Origin: Scenedesmus sp. ARA3 | Taxonomy: Eukaryota; Chlorophyta; Chlorophyceae; Sphaeropleales; Scenedesmaceae | NCBI GenBank assembly: GCA_004335835.1 | Contig: RWJK01000767.1 | Span: forward strand, 1 to 11,150 | Reading direction: 5' to 3' | DNA length: 11,150 nucleotides | Shown here: one piece after another, positions 1 through 7,850 of the stretch | Position numbering within the stretch: the first letter of the stretch is position 1 | Layout: every line of letters begins with the position of its first letter | The notes under the pieces: model-generated | Database searches by the model: none | What the model was told of the DNA's origin: nothing | What the model saw: only the letters and a program-made list of their open reading frames with translations | Program-made: the position numbers and the translations under genes

Positions 1-602
1 AATAACACCCAGACTTTGACCAACTGGCATGATCTGATATGATGCGTGTTTGTCAAATGCTTTCTCCTGAGTATATAAGACATATTGGAGTGTTGTTTTC
101 CAACTCTGCACCATGTTCTGAGCACTTTCATACTTTGGGTGCAACCACTACAGGGACGCTGCTGCCGCACTGCTGTGCTGGTTGCTACATCTTGCACCAG
201 CCTGCAGAAATGATGCTCAAGATTGGTGTCAACAGCCATGCTTTGCTGACGTACTCAATGGTAACGATTGCTGGCCCAATGAGCCTCCGGAGCATGCCTG
301 CACATCAGTGTCAGCTTGACTGTCATGTGTAATCGCCATTTGTGTGATGCCGTGTTGCACAGACACTCCATTCTCAGGCGCTTTCTGCGATAGTCGTCGA
401 ATCTCGGGTGTTCTTCATTGCATTCGTAGTCAATGCGCTGTGTTGTGCAAGCTGCACTATCGCCTACACCTGGCTCTTACTCGTGCCCACAAGTTTCGCT
501 CACACATTGTGCCAGCCTGCTCAATTGCTATTTATATCTTGTTACACCTACTGTACTTCAATGAATCGAGCGTAAGAACGCAAGCATTGCGCTACTTTCT
601 CG
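1..602. other. Upstream region of PARN; no recognisable gene
   Basis: Several short open frames are present, the longest 97 and 112 codons, but none resembles a known protein or has convincing coding character. The PARN frame is closed upstream by a TAA at 573-575. The stretch probably holds the promoter and 5' UTR, or the end of an unrelated upstream unit. Confidence 0.5.
72..79 (+). promoter_or_regulatory. TATA-like motif TATATAAG
   Basis: This is a good match to a TATA box, but it lies about 520 bases before the PARN start codon, so it would imply a long 5' leader. A weaker TTTATAT at 531-537 is nearer the start. Neither can be confirmed from sequence alone. Confidence 0.2.
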
Positions 603-2558
603 ATGCAGCAGAACATAATGCTGCACAGCAGCAGCAGCAGTCTGCAGCCACAACTACGCAGCACCGTCAGCAGTTCGTTTAGGGCTTGCAGGAGCTTTAG
701 CAGGAGTACTCGAACGCTCTCTGCTTCTTCAAATCGCAAGCATGGCGGCAGCTGCCAGGCCTTCTGCAGCAGCAGCAGCAGCAGCAGCAGCGTTAGGCCA
801 CATGCCATTCCAGCTGTAGCTCAGCCGCTTCTACCTCCTACTGGAAGCCACAGGAGCAGCAGGAGCAGCAGCACAACTGCCAAAGCTCTACCTGACAGCA
901 GCAGCAGCAGCATCAATACAGCAGCAGCAGCTAGCAGCCATGACCCTGCAGTAATCCCCCTGCAGGTCACCCGCAGCAACTTCGCAGCAGCGCTGCCAGC
1001 AGTGCGGCAAGCCTTGCAGGACTGTCATTTCTTCTCGTTTGACTGCGAAATGACAGGCCTTTTCCTGCAAGGCCAGGAGGATTACGCGGTGGATGACGTA
1101 ACAGACCGTTACATCAAGGCGGCAGCGGCAGCGGAGCAGTTTCTGGTCGTGCAGTTTGGGCTCAGCGCGTTTGTGTGGCGGCCGGAAAGTAACAGTTATA
1201 ACGTGCGCAGCTTCAACTTCCACCTGTTCCCGAGCCCCCAAGAAGATGTGGATGCGCGGTTTATGTGCCAGGCCTCGAGTTTGGCTTTCTTGGCTGGCCA
1301 GGGTTTTGACTTTAACAAGGTGAGGCAGGGTTTTGTGTTGCACAGCAATGGTCAGGGTTTTGGTTTGCAATTGGTTCATGTGCCAGGCCTCCAGTTTGGC
1401 TTTCTTGGCTGGGCAGGGCTTTGACTTCAACATGGTAGGGTTTTATTCTGCAGCGGTTTTGTAGGCTAGGGTTTTGACTTAGAAAAGGTTGGTAAGGGTT
1501 TTGTGTTGCAATGGGTTCATGTGCCAGGCCTCCAGCCTGGCGTCTCTGGCGGGCCTGGGTATTGACTTCAACAAGGTACGGTTTTAAACCTGCAGCGGTT
1601 TTGTGGGCTAGGGTTTTGACTTCAACAGGGTACAGCATGGTTTTGTGTTGCAATGGGCTCATGTGCCAAGCCTCGAGCCTGGCGTTTTTGGCGGGTCAGG
1701 GTTTTGACCGTATCAAGATACAGTACGGCAAGTGCATGTTACATGCTACATGCAAAGGTGTGTTGCTGACTGCATTTGCATCTTAGAATCCATCATATGC
1801 AGTCCTGCATGCTTCTACCCTTTAAATCAATAACTGCTATTTGATGCATGTTGTTGCGGATGGTGTGCGAGGGCATCCCCTACCTGCCACTGCCCCGATA
1901 CACATGACATGCCTTGTCTGGCGCACCATTCACAGTACTTGTTCTTGTTTAACCTTTGCATTTGTTTGCTGCTGTAGATGGTGTATGAAGGCATCCCCTA
2001 CCTGCCACTGTCCTGGCGGGACAGGCAGCTCAAGGCCTCCCATGATGCAGCAAAGGTGCAAAACTCTTGCCGACATAACAGCAGCAGCAGCACTTGGGCT
2101 AGCTGCAGCAGCAGCAGCAGCAGCGGCGGCGGCGGCGGCGGCAGCAGTACTAGTGTCAGCAGCAGCAGGCAGCTCAAAGGCTCCCTGGATGCAGCAAAAG
2201 TCGGATTGCACAGCAGCAGCAGCAGCAGCAGCAGCAGCGGTGGCAGTCTATTGCACATCCTGTGCATTGAGAGCCACCTCAGTTCCTTCTTTAGGGTTTG
2301 GGGCCATAAAACCCTTCTCTTCTGTTCAAGGATGCAGGTCGCTGCAGCAGCCACAGCCGCTGACTGGGTTGTTGATGCTCACCAATACCACTCACCCAGC
2401 ATTTGCGCGCTCTGCTGCTGCTGCTGCTGCTGCTGTTTCTTCCACAGGCCTCATCATCGCCTCCTTCATTGGAAGACCTGGATGAGGACGAGCTCTGCCT
2501 GCTGCAGCAACTGGACAGCAGCATTAGCGCATGGCTGGCAGCAGCAGCAGCAGCACCC

Positions 2559-2600
<42 letters not shown>

Positions 2601-4076
2601 GATACGCTGTATCTGCCAGCGCCGCCGCCGCAGCTGCAGAAGCTGCAGCGGCGGCTGCTGCAGGCGGGCATTGGCAGCAGCAGCTGGCGCGGCAGCAGCA
2701 GCAGCAGCAGCAGCAGCAGTGATCGGCTGTACATTGTAGAGCAGCAGCTACCTGGATCTCTTTTAGGCAGTGGAGCAATGCTGCGGCGAGCAACAGCAGC
2801 AGAGGTCGCAGAAAACAAACGGCAGCACCAGCTGCACCGCGCAGAGGAGGTTTTAGCATCCACAGGGTTCAGCCAGGTTTTTGAAATCATCCGTGACAGC
2901 CGCAAGCCAGCCGTCGGTCATAACGTTAGATTTGATCTGGCGTTTTGCCTGGCAGGGTTTGTGCAGAGCCCGCTGCCTAAAACCTGGGCAGGGTATAAGA
3001 AGCTTGTGGCGCAGTGGCTTCCGGGTGGGGTTTATGACACTAAGTATCTGGCGCACTGCCTACCCAGTAGCAGCAGCAGCAGCAGCGGCGGCGGTGACGA
3101 CGGCAGCAGCAGCAGCAGCAGCGGTGTGGGGCCGAGGGTGTTTGTGGACACGGCCCTGGGCACCTTATATGAGCTGATGGCTCAGGTAGGTCATAGGGTT
3201 GTATGTCATCACTGTTACAATTAGATTATGACATTTTCCAGTCAATTGGGCCATTTTAATTACGGCAAACAGCATCTAGCAGGGGATCAGGTTGAGTGCA
3301 GGCCCTGGGCAACCTGTACAAGCTGTTGGCTCAGGTAGGTCACGGGTATATCCGCATGTAATCATGGACAGCAGTACCTTTGTTTCAGACCTGGGCAGGG
3401 TATAAGAAGCTTGTGGCGCAGTGGTTGCCGGGTGGGGTTCATGACACCAAGTATCTGGCGCACTGCCTGCCCAGTAGCAGCAGCGGCAGCAGCGGCAGTG
3501 ACGACGGCAGCAGCAGCAGCAGCAGCAGTGGTGTGGGTCCTAGGGTGTTTGTGGATACGGCCCTCGGGACCTTATATGAGCTGATGGCACAGGTAAGTCT
3601 TTATTCTAATTTGATCTGTACTTAGTTTTTGGCACTAGAATCTTTTGGCAGGCAGGTCTTCACTGTGGATGCTGGTTGGCAGGCATTGCAGTCATTGCAC
3701 AAAATCATGTCATCGGTTGTAGTGTGAGCAGGTTGACCTGCAGAAACGCGTCCGCCTGGCTGCCTTTTCAGCGCCGTTCCGTTCTTATGTATTTTGCTGG
3801 CAGTCACAACATCTTATCCAGATCTAACATTGACAATATAATGTTTACACACACATATGTTGTGTGTTATCAACTCTGCTGCAGGCCAACCCAGCAGAGC
3901 CGCAGCCCCTCTGCAGCAGCAGCAGCAGCAGCGCTTCAGCCGGCAACCTCGCAGAATGGCTGGCGGCTGAAACCGCATACCTGCAAAACCCTGGAGCCTG
4001 GCAAACCCTGCCCGCTATAACACACGCACCTGGCTGCGAAGCATATGCAGCGGCAGCAGCAGCAGCAGCAGTGTCC

Positions 4077-4112
<36 letters not shown>

Positions 4113-5857
4113 CTGGCACATGAAGCGGGCTTTGATGCATTCATGACAGGGGTGTTATTTGTGGGGCTGTTACGGCTGTTTGAAATTGGACAGCTGTCGC
4201 AGCGCAACAGGTGGCAGCTGCAGCAGCAGCCGATTGTACCGCCTGAGCTGGAGGCAGTACAGCAGTACGGCTGGAGGCAGTACCATGCAAAGGCCAAGGA
4301 CGTGCAGTACGCTGCACTGCAGGTGCGACCCGCATGTCATTACGACAATGTTTTGATGTTTTTGTGCTGAATCTAGCCTGTGTTGTCTTCGCTTGAGCAG
4401 CTGTTGTGTGTCCCTTTCACGACACCGTTTGTGTTCTGTACATTACTGTACATGTTGCTGTCTGTGCCGCCCAATTGTACCGCCTGAGCTTGAGGCAGTA
4501 CAGCAGTACAGCAGTACGGCTGGAGGCAGTACCATGCAAAGGCCAAGGACGTGCAGTACGCTGCACTGCAGGTGCGACCCGCATGTCATTACGGCAATAT
4601 TTGATTGTGCTGCTTGTTTTACGTTGCTGAATCTAGCCTCTGTTGTTTTGGCTTGAACAGCTGATATTGTTGGTTGTAGCACAACTATGCATTTCTGTAC
4701 ATTTTGCTGTCTGTGCCGGCTGATTGTACGGATATCGCGCCGTGACAGTGGTGCCTTTGTTATGTTTGGATCGTTTCCTGCTTCAACCTTTCTGTTTCCT
4801 CTCAGGGGCCCTGAACTCGAGCCTCACAGGCCAGCAGTGGTGTACCGGACAGGCTTCCCGCCAAGCTCTGCTCACTCCTTGCCCACTTGTTATATTACAA
4901 CGTCTGCGTTCATCTTCTTTGCCGCCATTTTGTAGGGGCCCTGAAGTGGAGCAGGCAAGCAGTGGTGTACCTGACAGCCTTCCTGCCAAGCTCTGATCAC
5001 TCCTTGCTCATATATGAACAAACTGCTTCGACCTTCTTGCCATTTTGCAGGGCCATGAAGTGCAGCCTCGCAGGCCAGCAGTGGTGTACCTGACAGGCTT
5101 CCCGCCATGACATCCGCCGCATGGTCAATGCACTGGCGTTTGAATTTTTTCATGGCTCATGTATTTCTTACGATTTCAAACCTGTTATCTCTGTCACATT
5201 CTGCTGTCTGCAGGGCCCCGAGGTAGAACCCAGCAGGCCAGCAGTCGTCTACCTGACAGGTTTCCCTCCAGGCACCAGGTGGCTGGAGCTGCAGCGCAAA
5301 CTCAACGCCCTAGGCCTCGGTAAACCCCCAATCAGCTTTGTTAAAGCGCAAGGGTTCAGCGCGCCGCCCACCGGGGCCTATGTTATTTTTCAAAATTCGA
5401 AAACGGTGGCGAAGGCTGTGCAGCTGGTGCGGGCGGATAAGAAGTGGAAGGTTACTGCGATGACTTTTAGTGAGTATTGGTACAGCTTGCATGGCCGGGG
5501 CGGCAGCAGCAGCAGCAGCAGTGGAGAGGGGCTTGAAGTGCCGCAGCTAATAAAGAGGTGGACAGAAGATGAGCCAGTTGATGCTGCTGCTGCCGCTGCC
5601 GCTGCTGCTGCTGCCAATGCAGCAGCGGTGCAGTCGCTGCAGCAGAAGACTGCAAGTGCCCTGCAGCGGCGCGCAGCGCAGCAGCAGCAGCAGCAGCAGC
5701 AGGCGGAACAAGCAGCAGCAAGCAGCGACAGCAGCAGCAGCAGTAATGGCACTAGCAGCCATCAAGCAGCACCATACCAGCAGCAGCAGCAAGAGGAAGC
5801 TGCTGCAGCTGCGGGTGTCAGCAGCAGCAGCAGCAGCAGCAGCAACAATGGTCAGCC

Positions 5858-5889
<32 letters not shown>

Positions 5890-6071
5890 ATGGTCAGCCC
5901 AGCAGCAGCAGCAGCAGCAGCCGCCAGCAGCCGCTCTCTGCTGCAGAGGAGCGGCAGCAGCGGTTGGCTGCCCTGCTGCAGCGGCAGGCAGCCACACTAT
6001 CTGCGGCACAGCAGTCCAGCAGCAGCTTGGCAGGGTTGCAGCTAAAGCGGCCGCCACGGCCGCAGCAGTAG
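603..6071 (+). CDS. PARN: PARN-like poly(A)-specific ribonuclease (DEDDh deadenylase), five exons
   Basis: Proposed join: 603-1319, 1978-2055, 2448-3185, 3885-4322, 5214-6071. All junctions are GT-AG and phase 0, giving about 942 residues. PARN shortens mRNA poly(A) tails from the 3' end; in Arabidopsis it acts in mitochondria. Seen directly: an N-terminal extension (residues 1 to about 118) with many Ser and Arg and no acidic residue before D98, like an organelle presequence. The nuclease core follows, with FDCEMTG (D147, E149), VGHNVRFDLAF (D428) and HEAGFDAFMTG (H590, D595), so all DEDDh catalytic residues are present. An RRM-like domain lies near 660-755, starting GPEVEP. A Ser/Ala/Gln tail makes up the last ~180 residues. 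Poly-Ser/Ala runs interrupt the core. The start is the first ATG after an in-frame stop at 573-575; M6 is an alternative. Its introns carry repeated exon ends (separate entries). Family assignment is very secure; exact exon usage is inferred. Confidence 0.88.
1263..1720 (+). repeat. Exon 1 donor-end tandem array in PARN intron 1
   Basis: The last 57 bases of exon 1 (1263-1319, MCQASSLAFLAGQGF...) are followed by three full-length copies at 1378-1434, 1519-1575 and 1661-1717. Start-to-start spacing is 115, 141 and 142 bases. Shorter remnants lie near 1464-1486 and 1606-1629. Copies B (GTAGGG) and C (GTACGG) keep a GT after the exon-like end; copy D has lost it. The intervening unit shares TTTTGTGTTGCAATGG. 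No copy has an obvious acceptor, and reading on from exon 1 hits a stop at 1422-1424, so only the first copy is taken as coding. Confidence 0.85.
1860..2200 (+). repeat. Partial copies flanking PARN exon 2
   Basis: Exon 2 (1978-2055) has a copy of its first 33 bases at 1860-1892 (MVCEGIPYLPL against MVYEGIPYLPL). In that copy the acceptor TGTAG has become TTGCGG, so the site is dead. A copy of its 3' end lies at 2167-2200, within intron 2, reading RQLKGSLDAAK against RQLKASHDAAK. That copy is followed by TCGG instead of the real GTGC donor context. The exon is thus flanked on each side by a copy of its nearer end. Confidence 0.75.
3301..3334 (+). repeat. Short diverged copy of PARN exon 3 donor end
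   Basis: This piece reads ALGNLYKLLAQ, against ALGTLYELMAQ at the real exon end. It is followed by GTAGGTCA, the same donor and flank as at 3186. With 3389-3592 this makes three tandem donor ends after exon 3. It has no convincing acceptor, so it could only act as an alternative or decoy donor. Confidence 0.7.
3389..3592 (+). CDS. Tandem copy of PARN exon 3 end; possible 68-codon cassette exon (3b)
   Basis: This segment matches 2982-3185, the last 204 bases of exon 3, at exactly the same length. It is open in phase 0 throughout. It is preceded by TTTGTTTCAG and followed by GTAAGT, so it has both splice sites. It begins TWAGYKKLV and ends GTLYELMAQ. If included it would insert a second copy of a 68-residue stretch between residues 511 and 512, in frame, just before the exon bearing H590/D595. 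Outside the Ser/Gly tract I count ten differing codons, nine of them synonymous; the other is Tyr to His. Other PARN proteins have only one such segment, so it could be a regulated cassette or an unused copy. Confidence 0.5.
4474..4732 (+). repeat. Copies of PARN exon 4 end and intron flank
   Basis: The end of exon 4 (from 4233, IVPPELEAVQQYG) with its donor and intron flank is repeated at 4474-4571 and onward. The flank sequences following 4323 and 4572 match for over 20 bases. A TGCTGAATCTAGCCT motif recurs near 4366 and 4625. The copy has an extra 8 bases in the CAGTA run, which shifts the frame, so it is not coding as it stands. A further short relic of the junction (TTGCTGTCTGTGCCG, then GATTGTAC) lies near 4705-4730. 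Confidence 0.8.
4805..5110 (+). repeat. Three copies of PARN exon 5 start, upstream of the real acceptor
   Basis: The start of exon 5 (5214, GPEVEPSRPAVVYLTGFPP) is preceded within intron 4 by three copies beginning at 4807, 4937 and 5051. Each is preceded by an AG: CTCAG, TTGTAG and TTTTGCAG. The first two carry one extra G after the AG and would enter in the wrong phase. The copy at 5051 is in phase 0, reads GHEVQPRRPAVV... and ends at a TGA at 5108-5110. The spacers are themselves alike (AGCTCTG.TCACTCCTTGC), so whole units of about 115-130 bases were copied. Confidence 0.82.
5821..5920 (+). repeat. In-frame 42-base repeat in the PARN C-terminal tail
   Basis: Two units of poly-Ser followed by NNGQP, at a spacing of exactly 42 bases (AGCAACAATGGTCAGCCC at 5841 and 5883), sit within a long AGC-rich stretch. 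They encode a disordered Ser-rich tail after the RRM-like domain. This is a coding minisatellite probably prone to length change. Confidence 0.8.
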
Positions 6072-6080
6072 CATCGTGGG

Positions 6081-6105
6081 AGAGTTGCAGCTGAAACAGC
6101 CGCCA
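6081..6105 (+). repeat. Partial copy of the PARN C-terminal coding end just past the stop
   Basis: GTTGCAGCTGAAACAGCCGC resembles GTTGCAGCTAAAGCGGCCGC from the last codons of the gene (6034-6058). It lies 10 bases after the stop. It parallels the repeated terminal exon of the carrier gene and suggests the copying process affects 3' ends as well as splice junctions. Confidence 0.5.
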
Positions 6106-7070
6106 GCCCCGCCCCTGCTGCTGCAGCAGCAGCAGCAGCACTGCTGACCAGCAGCGGCAGCGGGTTGCCTTGCAGACAGTGCTGGGCTGGCTCAGGGGTG
6201 GTTCTGTTCTTTGCCTGACATTGTCATTGGTGGTTGGATCATCATGACATCGTGTTGCACCTGTTGGTAAACGCAGCCTTGGATGTTTCACACGACCGAT
6301 GTAAATCATCCTGTCTAACCCGGCGTCACAGCGCAACGACACAACGGGTCGATCACCAGCCAGTTTAAGCTGAGCAAGCCAACTAATAGTTTTCGCTGCG
6401 TCCCAAAACCCTGCGCATGCCGCATGCAGGCTGGCAGCCAGCACACACCACATGCATATAGCCAGCAAGCCGTCAGGCTTAGCCATGCCTATTGCTTCGA
6501 CTCAGTCGTTGAGGCTCAACCACACACACTCATGCACACTGAAGCAGCACTTTGAAACCTTGACATGCGATAACGCCTGCTATGCACAAGGAAGCTGACA
6601 CACAGCGCAATGCTCCACCAGCAAGTATGCACACACATCAGCGCTGCTCCACCTGCCTACTGCTACCTGGTGTTGTGATCAGTTTTTTTGAATCCAGCAA
6701 CGCGCCAAGTTCTGCTGAAGTCACATACACAACGTATGCTGCCAGATTCAGATGTTGGTCAAAGTTCGAGTGCTCATGATCCATCCTGCCCTACTGCATA
6801 CATCCTGAAGCAAGTGCTGCACACAGCAGCAAAAGACTGTCTTGACACAAAGACTGCAGCCGACAGCTGCAGCCTATACTACGAAGGTCAGCACCACAGC
6901 CAACAATCGATGGAAATGTATAGCCCTGGCCTGCATTGCGGCAGGCATGTGTGGGCAGACCCGCAGCCCAAGAAGGAGCGGATCGCAAAACATTACGAGC
7001 TGGCAACCAAAGTACATCCACAGCATCCAAAGCCAAGCCAAGCCAACGTCCTTCAAACACCAATTGGAGG
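6106..7070. other. Non-coding stretch between the convergent genes
   Basis: This covers the PARN 3' UTR and the spacer toward the carrier gene. It contains only short shadow frames and no tRNA-like or carrier-like segment I could recognise. The beginning (6115-6165) has CTG/CAG runs able to form a small hairpin. No TTACA, which would be a TGTAA signal on the minus strand, was found between 6300 and 7413, so the carrier poly(A) site is unplaced. Confidence 0.5.
6300..6304 (+). terminator. Candidate poly(A) signal TGTAA for PARN
   Basis: TGTAAA occurs about 230 bases after the stop codon. UGUAA is the usual poly(A) signal in volvocine green algae. It is the first TGTAA I find after the stop, so a 3' UTR of about 250 bases is a reasonable guess. 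The signal is only five bases and could be chance. Confidence 0.4.
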
Positions 7071-7320
7071 TTTTAGGTGTCTGTCTTGCTCTTATTCACG
7101 CCCAGCAGGCCCTTGAGTGCCTCGTAGCTGACCAGCGACACTTCAGGCCTCATGGGGTTCATTCCTCAGGGTTTAGGCACACCCCTAAAACCTGAGCGCG
7201 TTCAGAGTTTCACGTGTCTGTCTTGCTCTTCTTCACGCCCAGCAGGCCCTTCAGCGCCTCATAGCTGACCGGCGACACTTCAGGCCTCATGGGGTTCAAA
7301 CCTCAGGGTTTAGGCACACC
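7071..7320 (-). repeat. Two extra copies of the carrier C-terminal coding end, downstream of its stop
   Basis: On the minus strand, the region around 7073-7135 and the region around 7210-7272 each encode VSYEALKGLLGV(N/K)KSKTDT followed by a stop: TAA in the distal copy, TGA in the nearer one. Their stops lie 137 bases apart, and the nearer is 203 bases from the real TAA at 7413-7415. Both share an unrelated upstream part (CCCATGAGGCCTGAAGTG in sense) that replaces the real TIKVVPQNAIR coding region. Within the matched part most differences from the real exon are synonymous. They lie in the probable 3' UTR. Confidence 0.8.
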
Positions 7321-7324
7321 TGAG

Positions 7325-7509
7325 CACCATCAAGGTGGTGCCACAGAATGCCATCCGCCTGGTCAGCTATGAGGCGCTCAAGGGCCTAAAACCTGAGCAC
7401 GTTCACAGGGTTTTACGTGTCTGTCTTGCTCTTCTTCACGCCCAGCAGGCCCTTGAGCGCCTCATAGCTGACCAGGCGGATGGCATTCTGTGGCACCACC
7501 TTGATGGTG
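7325..7509. repeat. 63-base perfect inverted repeat spanning the carrier stop codon
   Basis: Arm 1 is 7325-7387 and arm 2 is 7447-7509, with a 59-base spacer holding the end of the CDS and its stop codon. Arm 2 is the coding sequence of the last carrier exon (TIKVVPQNAIRLVSYEALKGL). Arm 1 is the same sequence on the opposite strand, inside the probable 3' UTR. I compared the arms base by base and found no mismatch; pairing fails just outside each end. Carrier mRNA extending past 7325 could form a 63 bp stem. Confidence 0.92.
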
Positions 7510-7532
7510 TTGGCGCACCAGCCCCTGAAGTT

Positions 7533-7589
<57 letters not shown>

Positions 7590-7794
7590 TACATTACTGC
7601 TGGCTTGAGGTAAGCGTGATAGATGTGTGGCACCACCTTGATGGTGTTGGCACACCAGCCCCTGAAGTTCAGCAGCAGCAGCAGCAGCAAGCCGTGGTAA
7701 CCGGGGTGAGCATGTATTGCAACCAAATGGCATTCTGCGGCACCACCTTGATGGTGTTGGAGCACCAGCCCCTGCAATGGCCGGAAGAGTGAGT

Positions 7795-7850
<56 letters not shown>

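Noticed and set aside
39..682. Two plus-strand open frames of 97 and 112 codons upstream of PARN
   Set aside because: There is no recognisable domain, ordinary composition gives such lengths by chance, and the second overlaps the PARN start in another frame.
2291..2302. Telomere-like TTTAGGG and similar short motifs
   Set aside because: They are single occurrences, not tandem, and appear to be chance or part of the intron repeat units.
2291..2905. Long minus-strand frames rich in Leu and Cys opposite PARN exon 3 and elsewhere
   Set aside because: These are shadows of CAG runs (Leu, Cys or Ala on the other strand) with no family resemblance.
6745..6780. tRNA-like B-box around AAAGTTCGAGTGC
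   Set aside because: No matching A-box, no cloverleaf stems, and a poor match to the consensus.
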